From the IMG/VR virus record IMGVR_UViG_3300008121_000009, positions 1 to 34,872 of that record: 34,872 bases of DNA; one strand, written 5' to 3'. Shown in pieces: positions 25,103 to 31,597 of this stretch (positions are counted from its first letter, which is position 1; each line of letters starts with the position of its first letter). The notes under the pieces are model-generated. The model did not search any database and was not told the origin of the DNA. It was given only the letters and a program-made list of their open reading frames with translations. Made by a program: the position numbers and the translations under genes. The DNA comes from a virus.

Positions 25103-25896
25103 TTGGCGGCATCCTTTAAAATTTTCTTTAAGTCATCAAACGTTGCCGGAACATCTTTAACATAACTAGACAGCTGCGGGTCATAGGTGAGTAAAAATAA
25201 CCGCTTGTTGGCCGCAGTGTGATGCCTAGCCTTGTCGATAAACAAAATTGATGGTTTTCCGGGCAGTGCGTGGAACACCGTTAGCGTGTAAATATACGCA
25301 GCCGTGTTAGACAGGGTCATGTTCCCGCGAATATTGTCCCCTGTCGCAATGCCCCTATTTTTATTAAAGCCCTTTTCTGTGTGAGCCACAACAATAACCG
25401 GCATATCCGAATCATACGCCATTTTGCGTAAAGTGACCGCAAACTGCTCTTGAGCCTTAGGGGTATTCCTTGCCATGTCTGAGGTCGTAAAGTTGTCTAT
25501 AATCAAAATTTGAGCGCCTGAGCGTATAAGCCGAACGTTTAAAGCAGAAACATAGTTAGATCCAAGCTCTTTGGGGCCTAGCTCAAGCTCTGAATCTATC
25601 CAAAGATTAGACAAGAGGTGCTCGTAGTCCTTGGTGAAAAACCCAAGAATGTTGTCTCGGTATGACTCGGTGTATTCCTCGGATAGTCGAATGTAGACCT
25701 TTTTGCCTTGCGCCAGCATCTCCACGACCCAGGCCCTGACTAGCGTCGACTTCCCGCCGCCCTTCTCCGCGATAAAGGTATGGAGCTCGCAAGGCCTAAA
25801 CCCATTGTGAATGTTAAGGTGTGCAAACTTTGAGTTAAAATAAACCCTATGAGTGCGGTCGTCGGATCTTTCTTTGGCTTTCAGGATTTCGCTCAT
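25099..25896 (-). CDS. RecA/DnaB-fold ATPase, replication helicase-like
   Basis: The 265-residue protein has Walker A AEKGGGKS (residues 43-50), Walker B QILIIDNF (Asp134) and a sensor-like VIVVAHTEKG. The arrangement matches the RecA-fold core of DnaB/RadA/KaiC-type proteins rather than an AAA+ loader. It lacks the N-terminal DnaB domain. Coupled to the putative initiator by an ATGA overlap, it most likely loads or acts as the replicative helicase. The lack of a polymerase gene means the host replisome would be recruited. Confidence 0.8.
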   Translation of the reverse strand: MSEILKAKERSDDRTHRVYFNSKFAHLNIHNGFRPCELHTFIAEKGGGKSTLVRAWVVEMLAQGKKVYIRLSEEYTESYRDNILGFFTKDYEHLLSNLWIDSELELGPKELGSNYVSALNVRLIRSGAQILIIDNFTTSDMARNTPKAQEQFAVTLRKMAYDSDMPVIVVAHTEKGFNKNRGIATGDNIRGNMTLSNTAAYIYTLTVFHALPGKPSILFIDKARHHTAANKRLFLLTYDPQLSSYVKDVPATFDDLKKILKDAAK

Positions 25897-26642
25897 GGCA
25901 TACCTTCCAGTTGAACACCTGGGAACATATCTTTTAGCATGGCGGCAATTTTAATATCCTCCCCTTCGTTTGGATTGCAGTTCTTGGCCTCATCCAGGTA
26001 GGTCTCAAATTTCCCTGAAAACAGGGTTGCTGGCCTGATGTACTTTGCCATTTTTGGATCTTTGCCCCAAGCCTTGTTTTTAAACTCAACAACAAGGGAA
26101 CAGTCCGCCAGGGTGTAGCCTTGCTTGATTAGCTTTTGAATGTCTTGTTTAGATTTTTGCGTCATGCCGTCGGACCGACCAGAAACCTCCTGGTAGGACT
26201 TGACCCAATCCTCCCAGTAAGCCCTCTGCTCAAGCGTTACGGGCTCGCCCGTCCGCGTGTGTGTATGTACGTCTGTCTGTCTGTCTGTAGAGCACGTATC
26301 CGCAATGTTATTGATCGAATCCGATCGTGTTGAAATTACATTGCTGCCCGTTTTTTCAACGCACCCCATTGATATTAACGATTTTATAGCGTTTTCAACG
26401 GATTTTTTGCTGATTTTAGTTTGATCTGAAATCATCTGGGGATTAATTTTGCATGAACCTGATTTCATTTTTTTAGAGGCTGCGCAAAGAATATAAATAA
26501 AAACAAGTCTAGTTTCTATATCTGCCTGGTAAAATTCTGGGTCAAAAAAGAAATCATTACTCATCCTGAACCAGCTTGCGGACTTAACATCTGATCGAGG
26601 GTTGTGCTTTTCCCAATTAACGACCTGAAGCTCAAAGACCAT
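25893..26642 (-). CDS. Phage replication initiator/replisome organizer
   Basis: The 249-residue protein has an N-terminal winged-helix-like region (CKINPQMISDQTKISKKSVENAIKSL region, about residues 63-90), a variable Thr/Asp/Arg-rich linker encoded by a short tetranucleotide repeat, and a C-terminal segment typical of conserved phage C-terminal domains (FKNKAWGKDPKMAKYIRPAT, then LFSGKFETYL). This plan is shared with lambda O-like and DnaD-like initiators. The linker repeat could mark an origin inside the gene, as in lambdoid phages. It precedes the ATPase gene, as initiators and helicase loaders often pair. Confidence 0.75.
   Translation of the reverse strand: MVFELQVVNWEKHNPRSDVKSASWFRMSNDFFFDPEFYQADIETRLVFIYILCAASKKMKSGSCKINPQMISDQTKISKKSVENAIKSLISMGCVEKTGSNVISTRSDSINNIADTCSTDRQTDVHTHTRTGEPVTLEQRAYWEDWVKSYQEVSGRSDGMTQKSKQDIQKLIKQGYTLADCSLVVEFKNKAWGKDPKMAKYIRPATLFSGKFETYLDEAKNCNPNEGEDIKIAAMLKDMFPGVQLEGMP
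26256..26288. repeat. GT and GTCT short tandem repeats inside initiator gene
   Basis: The plus strand reads a GT-rich stretch followed at 26271-26288 by four and a half units of GTCT. On the coding strand this encodes the linker TDRQTDVHTHTRTG. It could be an unstable linker, or part of the replication origin if initiator binding sites lie within the gene. Confidence 0.75.
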
Positions 26643-26820
26643 AGAGTGCCTTTAAAAAGCCCTGCCCAACCGCCTGAGTGCTTAGCAAAAGAAACTCAAG
26701 GGCCGAACAGGGTTTTATCTCTTTCGAGATTTTTGACTTAATTTGATTGCTTGCTAAGCGTCGGTAATCTATGCCAATTTTTTGCACCTGACAAGATCCT
26801 GCGTAATTATTGCAAGCCAT
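26632..26820 (-). CDS. Small leader-region hypothetical protein
   Basis: The frame overlaps the initiator start by 11 bases. From the ATG at 26818-26820 the product has 62 residues (MACNNYAGSCQVQKIGIDYR...EIKPCSALEFLLLSTQAVGQ), with three Cys and a hydrophobic C-terminal helix. A TTG at 26841 would add seven residues. No good ribosome binding site is seen for either start, so it may be leaderless or regulatory. It would be the first gene of the leftward transcript. Confidence 0.5.
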   Translation of the reverse strand: MACNNYAGSCQVQKIGIDYRRLASNQIKSKISKEIKPCSALEFLLLSTQAVGQGFLKALYGL

Positions 26821-26867
26821 TGATTTTGCTATAAAATGCAATTATTTAGGGCTTATTCTTAGGATGC

Positions 26868-26896
26868 CTTATAATGGTTAAAACAAGGGGAATCAA
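26868..26896 (-). promoter_or_regulatory. Leftward sigma70-like promoter
   Basis: Minus strand: TTGATT (26891-26896), 17-base spacer, TATAAG (26868-26873). This is four of six at -35 and five of six at -10. It would drive the leader ORF, initiator, ATPase and possibly the whole leftward series. Confidence 0.6.
26870..26875 (+). promoter_or_regulatory. Rightward -10 element overlapping leftward promoter
   Basis: A perfect TATAAT on the plus strand shares bases with the leftward -10 through the palindromic TTATAA core. The best -35 candidates 16-18 bases upstream are poor, so the promoter may need an activator. A 47-codon gene with a good ribosome binding site begins 22 bases downstream. Confidence 0.45.
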
Positions 26897-27040
26897 ATGA
26901 ATAAGAATCTTGTCATGGTGTCCTGCGATTTCTTTAGCTCTAAAGCTGTTTATAATGACTTTCTGGCCAATCATCCAGGGGTTAAGTTCTGTTATCGATG
27001 CTGGCATGACCGCAGCCTCGTGTTGGTTTTTGAAATATAA
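26897..27040 (+). CDS. Small hypothetical protein, first gene of rightward series
   Basis: The 47-residue frame is MNKNLVMVSCDFFSSKAVYN... ending FCYRCWHDRSLVLVFEI. AAGGGG six bases before the ATG is a strong ribosome binding site. Cys at positions 10, 32 and 35 (CYRC forms CxxC) might bind metal. The gene sits just after the overlapping divergent promoters, so it is probably expressed early. No family is recognised. Confidence 0.65.
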   Translation: MNKNLVMVSCDFFSSKAVYNDFLANHPGVKFCYRCWHDRSLVLVFEI

Positions 27041-27202
27041 AATCTTCACAATCAGCTTGCATCTTTAATCGTCCATGATATAACCCCTCTCGTATCTGCA
27101 AAATACACTACAATTTTTCGCCCTTCCTTGTTTTGGGCGTTATCGCACCCGCTGAGAATTCCTTGCAGATACTCTTGGCGGGTGTCCTTATTTGGAGGTT
27201 TT
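27041..27202 (+). promoter_or_regulatory. Rightward leader with promoter-like and inverted-repeat elements
   Basis: The 162-base gap holds TTGCAT (27057-27062) and TATAAC (27079-27084) with a 16-base spacer. It also has a 10-bp inverted repeat GTATCTGCAA (27092-27101) / TTGCAGATAC (27163-27172), a smaller CGCCC/GGGCG pair (27119-27123 / 27135-27139), and a 7-bp stem CACCCGC/GCGGGTG (27146-27152 / 27178-27184) ending just before the GGAGG of the next gene. Together they look like an operator or structured leader controlling the plus-strand operon. The repressor is unknown. Confidence 0.5.
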
Positions 27203-27451
27203 ATGGCTGTGAGACAAATACTAACGGCGGCACAAAAAAAAGAAATAAAGACGCTTTACGGGCAGGGAATTAATCGCACGTCAATTGCTACCAAGCTAGG
27301 TGTTAAGTATGCCACTGTTTGTTATTGGCTACCCGCTTCCCACAAAAGGAAAGCCAAGAAAACAAATCAGACTGCGCGTCCAGCGGGCATCAACTGGAAA
27401 CAAAAATACCTTGATGCCGTTAAAATTCTAGCCGAGAACGGGTTGGTTTAA
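27203..27451 (+). CDS. HTH DNA-binding protein (Hin/resolvase-type HTH)
   Basis: The 82-residue protein is one HTH followed by a basic tail. LTAAQKKEIKTLYGQGINRT is followed by SIATKLGVKYATVCYWL (residues about 6-42), then a Lys/Arg-rich linker and a helical C-terminus. Similar HTH_7 or transposase-type HTH domains occur in phage regulators. GGAGG lies seven bases before the chosen ATG, while the longer frame begins upstream in untranslated leader. It is first after the repeat-rich leader and might regulate it. Confidence 0.75.
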   Translation: MAVRQILTAAQKKEIKTLYGQGINRTSIATKLGVKYATVCYWLPASHKRKAKKTNQTARPAGINWKQKYLDAVKILAENGLV

Positions 27452-27709
27452 ATGAAAACATCTGACAATCTAACAAAGCTATGCCAAGAGGCAAGTGTCC
27501 TTGAGCTAGAGGATCAACCAATACCCTCTCATTGGCTTGTATATGGACTTATGGAGGCTTTTGGGACTCAGTCCAGTGCTCACCTTGTCCAGATAATCCG
27601 GGATGCTGTAGCGGTTAAAGAGAAGCTAATAGAGTTTCATGAAGAGGCTGAGCTGCTCGGCCATGCCGCAAGCAAGGTAAACGATCTTGTTCGGCGGGCA
27701 CATGATTGA
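27452..27709 (+). CDS. Hypothetical helical protein
   Basis: The 85-residue acidic protein starts directly after the HTH gene stop (TAAATG). Two helical parts (WLVYGLMEAFGTQSSAHLVQ; IIRDAVAVKEKLIEFHEEAE) are visible and there are no motif residues. Early position in the operon suggests a takeover or regulation role, but no function can be assigned. Confidence 0.65.
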   Translation: MKTSDNLTKLCQEASVLELEDQPIPSHWLVYGLMEAFGTQSSAHLVQIIRDAVAVKEKLIEFHEEAELLGHAASKVNDLVRRAHD

Positions 27710-27794
27710 TTTTAGCCTAATCACCGGCGAGCTTCTTTGGGAGATTACAGTTTTTATAACCCTGATATGGATGGTTGATTTATGTCTGGAATAG
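27702..27794 (+). CDS. Predicted 30-residue membrane peptide
   Basis: MIDFSLITGELLWEITVFIT, then LIWMVDLCLE, with a hydrophobic core long enough for one membrane pass. The frame overlaps the preceding stop by eight bases and the next start by 13. No strong ribosome binding site is visible, so translation may be coupled. Confidence 0.4.
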   Translation: MIDFSLITGELLWEITVFITLIWMVDLCLE

Positions 27795-27985
27795 AGCTTT
27801 ATTACTGTGCCAAATGCAAAGACCACCACGAGTGGGATAGCGAGGGTCAGATTGATCGCTGTAAAGATTACAAGAAACCAATAATAGATTTTGAGTCGGT
27901 GGTAAAGGAACTTGCTACCGAATTGATGAGGAGAAAACATGAGCAAAGCATACACTTGGGAATTAATAATGGAGGAAATAGATGA
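27782..27985 (+). CDS. Small Cys/His-containing protein
   Basis: The 67-residue protein has CAKCKDHHEW near its start and a further Cys at DRCKD, a possible metal site, followed by a helical, charged tail. Its stop overlaps the ERF start (ATGA, 27982-27985). Its 3' part also overlaps a different reading frame that starts at 27939. Confidence 0.6.
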   Translation: MSGIELYYCAKCKDHHEWDSEGQIDRCKDYKKPIIDFESVVKELATELMRRKHEQSIHLGINNGGNR

Positions 27986-28097
27986 AGAACTTAATGAGTG
28001 CCCTGATCAAATTTCAGAAGGAAGTGCCGACGATTGTGAAGGACAAATCCAATCCGTTCTTCAAAAGCAAGTACAGCGATCTGGCGTCGGTGATTAA
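27939..28097 (+). CDS. Possible overlapping gene spanning ERF start
   Basis: A 52-residue acidic frame, MSKAYTWELIMEEIDEELNE... with QISEGSADDCEGQ and QSVLQKQVQRSGVGD. It starts inside the 27782 gene and runs 116 bases into the ERF gene, both out of frame. GAGGAG five bases before its ATG is as good as the ERF ribosome binding site. It could be a real overprinted gene or chance. No homology can be stated. Confidence 0.4.
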   Translation: MSKAYTWELIMEEIDEELNECPDQISEGSADDCEGQIQSVLQKQVQRSGVGD

Positions 28098-28581
28098 TGG
28101 CGTATCAGAAACGCTTGGAAAGTGCGAGCTTGCCGTATTTCACAAGACACGCATACAGGATAACAGAAACGTATTAGTAACAATTCTTGCCCATTCATCA
28201 GGCGAGTTTGTTGAGGCTGAGCTTTTTATCCCAGAACAGAACGATCCACAAAAGCTTGGGTCACTGTTTACCTATCTCAAGCGTTATTCCTATATGGCCA
28301 TTCTTGGCATCGCGTCGCAAGATGAAGACGATGACGGGCACCATGCATCGAGTAGTTATCGGGACGCTAAACCCGCACCCAAACAAGAGCCAGTCGGCAC
28401 AGAATTTCCGGCTACGGAGAAACAAAAAGACCTGATTAAGTTTCTTAGCGAAAAGCTGGGTAAGCCCTATGTCGAAGCCAAGACCTTTAAACACGCCTCG
28501 GATCTTATTAACCGGCTAAAAGAGCTTGAGGGTGAGAAGCCAAAGACTGCCGGAGCAAATTCTTTCAAGCTTAAGGAGTAA
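27982..28581 (+). CDS. erf: ERF-family single-strand annealing recombinase
   Basis: The 199-residue protein shows the ERF family core: LMSALIKFQKEVPTIVKDKS, followed by NPFFKSKYSDLASVINGV, LAHSSGEFVEAELFIP and LGSLFTYLKRYSYMAILGIA. These proteins anneal complementary single strands and aid circularisation or recombination of phage DNA. GGAGG precedes the ATG and the start overlaps the previous stop (ATGA). Residues from about 115 on are a linker and helical tail. It pairs functionally with the exonuclease and the RusA-like resolvase near the right end. Confidence 0.9.
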   Translation: MKNLMSALIKFQKEVPTIVKDKSNPFFKSKYSDLASVINGVSETLGKCELAVFHKTRIQDNRNVLVTILAHSSGEFVEAELFIPEQNDPQKLGSLFTYLKRYSYMAILGIASQDEDDDGHHASSSYRDAKPAPKQEPVGTEFPATEKQKDLIKFLSEKLGKPYVEAKTFKHASDLINRLKELEGEKPKTAGANSFKLKE

Positions 28582-28583
28582 CC

Positions 28584-28790
28584 ATGTTTATTAGGCAAGA
28601 ACTAACGGATGAGCAAGTACAGGCATTTTATAAGCACCTTGAGGCTATTAATGATCTAGCCACCTCGCTGACTGACCATAACGCTATTTGCAGCTATGCC
28701 GAGAAAATTGGCTACGACAGAATGGTCCAACTAACGGACTCAAAAATAAGGCTTAATGAGCTAACCCAAGCATGGCGGGACATTAAATGA
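28584..28790 (+). CDS. Hypothetical helical protein after ERF
   Basis: The 68-residue protein (MFIRQELTDEQVQAFYKHLE...) is helical and charged without a visible motif. AAGGAG precedes the start, just two bases after the ERF stop. Its stop overlaps the next gene (ATGA, 28787-28790). Confidence 0.65.
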   Translation: MFIRQELTDEQVQAFYKHLEAINDLATSLTDHNAICSYAEKIGYDRMVQLTDSKIRLNELTQAWRDIK

Positions 28791-29152
28791 AACCCTACGG
28801 AAAGAATGTGGCGGTCCTACTTGTTGAGGGACGCAAGAGAAAAGGCATATCTCAAAAGCAGCTTGGCATCACGCTGGGCTATAAATGCGATGGGCAATAT
28901 ATTTCAAATGCCGAGAGAGGTAAGAATAACTTAGCGCCAAAGCTTGTGGCGAGAGTGTCCGAGATTCTTGAAATACCCATAGAGGATCTATCAAATGCTT
29001 TAATAGCTGATGTTATTGCTTGCACCAGGTACGAAATACAGAGGGGCGTAGATGAATTTCTCGATAATGCAGATCAAGGCAATTTTGCGATTGTGCCCAT
29101 TAGAAGAAAGGCTCGACTTGCTGACGTCGCTAACCTTGGACTCTTGCAATGA
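28787..29152 (+). CDS. XRE/Cro-family HTH regulator
   Basis: The 121-residue protein has a clear Cro/C1-type HTH (about residues 6-66: VEGRKRKGISQKQLGITLGY, then QYISNAERGKNNLAPKLVAR). A C-terminal helical segment of about 55 residues follows, with no protease or ligand domain. It is a likely transcriptional regulator acting on one of the two promoter regions upstream. Its last 100 bases overlap the next gene out of frame. Confidence 0.8.
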   Translation: MKPYGKNVAVLLVEGRKRKGISQKQLGITLGYKCDGQYISNAERGKNNLAPKLVARVSEILEIPIEDLSNALIADVIACTRYEIQRGVDEFLDNADQGNFAIVPIRRKARLADVANLGLLQ

Positions 29153-29315
29153 CGGGGTTGTTCGATTCTGCGAAGGGTACCGCTGGATTCTCGGTAAGGA
29201 AGATCGCAAAGAACAAGTGGCAAATAATGAGCGCATCCAAGCCCTTATTGATCGTGCCCACAAAGACACGAGCAATGAGGTGGATCGAGAAGAAAGCGAA
29301 GGAGAGAAACAATGA
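29052..29315 (+). CDS. Small hypothetical protein overlapping regulator gene
   Basis: The 87-residue frame begins at an ATG with GAGGGG five bases upstream, inside the XRE gene, and overlaps it by 101 bases. The product MNFSIMQIKAILRLCPLEER... has helical and charged residues with a Lys/Glu-rich end. Starts further inside are less well supported. A role next to the regulator is likely but unknown. Confidence 0.6.
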   Translation: MNFSIMQIKAILRLCPLEERLDLLTSLTLDSCNDGVVRFCEGYRWILGKEDRKEQVANNERIQALIDRAHKDTSNEVDREESEGEKQ

Positions 29316-29599
29316 CAACAACATCTGAGCCAACAGTTTATGGCCTGACGTTTTACCAGATAATCAAGATGCGAGAGTATTTTGTGAGAAATGGAATAGA
29401 CCTCCCAGATCCTAACCCAAAAAAGAAAGTGGTGAGAAGGTTATACATGATGGCTTATCAGTCTGAGATTGGTTGGATGGTTAACCATGAGATGGTAGGC
29501 ATTGATTTCAGAGACATTGATGGAGTTGAAAGATTTCCCAGAACACCCCGAAAGATTCTGGAGAACTCTCCATTCATTGATGTTGAGGCAGAAGAATGA
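29312..29599 (+). CDS. Hypothetical protein
   Basis: The 95-residue protein (YGLTFYQIIKMREYFVRNGI; then basic KKKVVRRLYMMAYQSEIGW) is alpha-rich with an acidic C-terminus. It overlaps neighbours by four bases at both ends (ATGA), which marks it as part of one translated operon. No domain is recognised. Confidence 0.65.
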   Translation: MTTTSEPTVYGLTFYQIIKMREYFVRNGIDLPDPNPKKKVVRRLYMMAYQSEIGWMVNHEMVGIDFRDIDGVERFPRTPRKILENSPFIDVEAEE

Positions 29600-29682
29600 A
29601 CAAACTTGAATCTATTTACTTCACAGTCTTTATGATTGTGTGGGCTATTGTGTTAACTTTATGGACATTGGGGGACTTATGA
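29596..29682 (+). CDS. Predicted 28-residue membrane peptide
   Basis: MNKLESIYFTVFMIVWAIVL, then TLWTLGDL: one hydrophobic span with a polar N-terminus. It starts on the previous stop (ATGA) and ends on the next ATG, so it is well framed in the operon even though it is short. It may be an early membrane-acting toxin or exclusion peptide, which is speculative. Confidence 0.5.
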   Translation: MNKLESIYFTVFMIVWAIVLTLWTLGDL

Positions 29683-29906
29683 TTGAGCAAGACTATTTAG
29701 ATATGAAAATTCTTCATAAAAATATCGGAGAAACCATGAACTTAGCAATCTCCTTTGCTATGGCAATGCTTCAAATTGAAAAGCCAGACCTTAGAGAATT
29801 TACCTACCTAAAGGGCAAGCTTCTTTGTGATGATGGAGGGGAATACTTCTTTTCAATAATTCATTCTGATGGTCCAAAGATTAAAATACCAGAAGTGACA
29901 AAATGA
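29679..29906 (+). CDS. Hypothetical protein
   Basis: The 75-residue product begins MIEQDYLDMKILHKNIGETM and ends IIHSDGPKIKIPEVTK. GGGGG lies just before the ATG at 29679. A longer frame from 29640 exists, but this start is coupled to the upstream peptide. Mixed helix and strand, with no recognised motif. Confidence 0.6.
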   Translation: MIEQDYLDMKILHKNIGETMNLAISFAMAMLQIEKPDLREFTYLKGKLLCDDGGEYFFSIIHSDGPKIKIPEVTK

Positions 29907-30079
29907 AAAATCTATTACTTTGCCTAGGCATCCTGCTCATCGCCACACCCTTCGTGCTGCTGTGTCTTTATGCTCTTACACCATGGGAGCCGTATCGTGG
30001 TGAGGCGGCCGCGGTGACTGGTTTTATCAGCATGATTCTTGGATGGCTCTCTATTATGACAACACTGGACATGAGGTAA
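29903..30079 (+). CDS. Predicted two-span membrane protein (58 aa)
   Basis: The frame begins MKNLLLCLGILLIATPFVLL and has a second hydrophobic stretch (TGFISMILGWLSIMTTL). A polar loop with PWEPYRGE lies between. It overlaps the previous stop (ATGA). Two-span small proteins in phage early operons can be antiholin-like, exclusion or inner-membrane takeover factors. Function is not shown here. Confidence 0.55.
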   Translation: MKNLLLCLGILLIATPFVLLCLYALTPWEPYRGEAAAVTGFISMILGWLSIMTTLDMR

Positions 30080-30083
30080 CAAA

Positions 30084-30539
30084 ATGAAAACAACTGACGA
30101 ACAAATTGAGAAGATGGCGAGAGAATATGCGGAAAAATATACGCTGGATGGGTACATCTGGATTAATGACGAGTGGACTACTGACATATTTCAAGAGATG
30201 GGCGATGCCTACAAAGCAGGTTTCAAAGCTTGTGAAGCTAAGATGCTGGCAGAAGTCGCTAACGCTCCTGTGGCGAGTGAGGGTTTTGAGGAGTGGAGAA
30301 AGAATTATATTTCAACACACACTGGGTACTTTAAAATGATAGGTACTGACGATCTTGCAGACATAGCTTTCACCGCTGGCGCAATGTCACAAGCTAAAGA
30401 AATCCAAAAGCTCAAAGCTGATAGAGAGGTGATGACTAAGGCATTAAAGAATATAAACAAATCAACCTGCTATGGACTTGGGTGTGATGCTGTGGCAGAA
30501 AAAGCTCTAAAAGCTATCGGAGAAATAAGCACCGATTAG
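30084..30539 (+). CDS. Hypothetical phage protein with coiled-coil end
   Basis: The 151-residue protein starts with a helical, acidic segment (DEQIEKMAREYAEKYTLDGY), then a middle part with AYKAGFKACEAKMLAE, and a helical end with the pair QKLKADREVMTKALKNINKS and CYGLGCDAVAEKALKAI. This layout resembles uncharacterised phage proteins with ear-of-operon positions. No catalytic motif is visible. It begins four bases after the membrane gene and ends directly before the next. Confidence 0.65.
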   Translation: MKTTDEQIEKMAREYAEKYTLDGYIWINDEWTTDIFQEMGDAYKAGFKACEAKMLAEVANAPVASEGFEEWRKNYISTHTGYFKMIGTDDLADIAFTAGAMSQAKEIQKLKADREVMTKALKNINKSTCYGLGCDAVAEKALKAIGEISTD

Positions 30540-30989
30540 ATGATACAAACTAGCGCATATGTATCAACTAAACGCAAATTAGCACAACCAAATGGATTAA
30601 AAATGATTAGAAGCTTTTCAAGTGTGCCCGCATTTCAAACGGCTTTGCGTGAAACCCAGATGGGCGGCAAGGTAGCATCCTATTATTGGCGCAGACGGGG
30701 CCCTCGGCTTATTAATGTTTACTTTCAAGGGCGACAGATAGCGGAAACAGATTCAACTATCTCTGCCATGCTTCTAGCTAGGGATCACGCCAAGAGAGTT
30801 GGGTTATGGTTTGAGGCTGAGGTTCCCGAGCACTACTTTAGATTTGATTCTAACAAGAAAGAATGGGTGCTTTATGTCGGGGGCAGGTTTAATAAAAAGG
30901 GCAAGGTCAAGGCTGAGCTTGAAGAATATTTGCGCGTGGTTGCCTGGATGAAGTCGGGCGAGCACGGCAGTCAATGGAGTTCAAAATGA
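30540..30989 (+). CDS. Hypothetical basic protein
   Basis: The 149-residue protein is rich in aromatics and Arg (GGKVASYYWRRRGPRLINVY; VPEHYFRFDSNKKEWVLYVG). An alternative ATG 21 codons downstream (30603) would start at MIRSFSSVPAF. Neither has a clear ribosome binding site. It could be a nucleic-acid-binding protein judging by charge, but no fold is recognised. Its stop overlaps the methyltransferase start. Confidence 0.6.
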   Translation: MIQTSAYVSTKRKLAQPNGLKMIRSFSSVPAFQTALRETQMGGKVASYYWRRRGPRLINVYFQGRQIAETDSTISAMLLARDHAKRVGLWFEAEVPEHYFRFDSNKKEWVLYVGGRFNKKGKVKAELEEYLRVVAWMKSGEHGSQWSSK

Positions 30990-31597
30990 ACATATTAATA
31001 GCGTGTGAATTTAGCGGAACTGTTCGAGATGCGTTTATCGAAAAAGGGCACAATGCTGTATCCTGCGACCTTCTGCCATCTGACTCAAATTTTGGTGACC
31101 ACTACCAAGGTAGCGTGTTTGACATAATAAACGAGGGGTGGGACATGATGATAGCTCACCCACCATGCACATACTTAACCAACGCTGGGGTCACGTGGCT
31201 TTACAATAAAGATAAAACAAAAAACGAATTGCGCTGGGAAGAGATGGGGCAGGGTGCTGAATTTTTTAAGCGGCTACTTAATGCTAAAATCCCTAGGATA
31301 TGCGTCGAAAATCCAATTATGCACAAATATGCAAAGGATATAATAGGCGTAAACCAATCTCAGATTGTTCAGCCGTGGATGTTTGGTCACCCCGAGTCCA
31401 AGGCTACCTGTCTGTGGTTAAAAGGCCTCCCATTGCTCCAGGAAACGAACAACGTGAAAAAACAGTTTTTGGCTTTACCAAAAAGAGAGGCGCAAAGGCT
31501 GCACTATTTGCCGCCATCGGCAGATAGATGGAAAATACGAAGCAAGACTTACGACGGGGTGGCGGCAGCCATGGCTAGTCAGTGGGGCACAAAATGA
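30986..31597 (+). CDS. Compact DNA cytosine methyltransferase-like protein
   Basis: The 203-residue protein has C5-methyltransferase-type signatures: a cofactor motif near the start (MNILIACEFSGTVRDAF), the catalytic PPC at residues 59-61 within AHPPCTYLTNAG, ENP at 108-110 (motif VI-like), and a C-terminal segment (DGVAAAMASQWG) resembling motif X. It is much shorter than typical C5 enzymes of 300 or more residues and has little room for a target recognition domain. GGAG precedes the ATG at 30986. No restriction partner is adjacent, so protection of phage DNA from host nucleases is the simplest role. Confidence 0.7.
   Translation: MNILIACEFSGTVRDAFIEKGHNAVSCDLLPSDSNFGDHYQGSVFDIINEGWDMMIAHPPCTYLTNAGVTWLYNKDKTKNELRWEEMGQGAEFFKRLLNAKIPRICVENPIMHKYAKDIIGVNQSQIVQPWMFGHPESKATCLWLKGLPLLQETNNVKKQFLALPKREAQRLHYLPPSADRWKIRSKTYDGVAAAMASQWGTK

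Noticed and set aside
26271-26288. GTCT repeats as a possible CRISPR or iteron array
   Set aside because: Units are four bases long with no spacers; they are a microsatellite within the initiator gene.
26846-27049. Minus-strand 67-codon frame near the divergent promoters
   Set aside because: Antisense to the 47-codon plus-strand gene, which has the better ribosome binding site; it would also cross the leftward promoter.
27229-27243. A-rich slippery-looking run in the 82-residue HTH gene
   Set aside because: A -1 slip meets a stop within about ten codons, so no extended product results.
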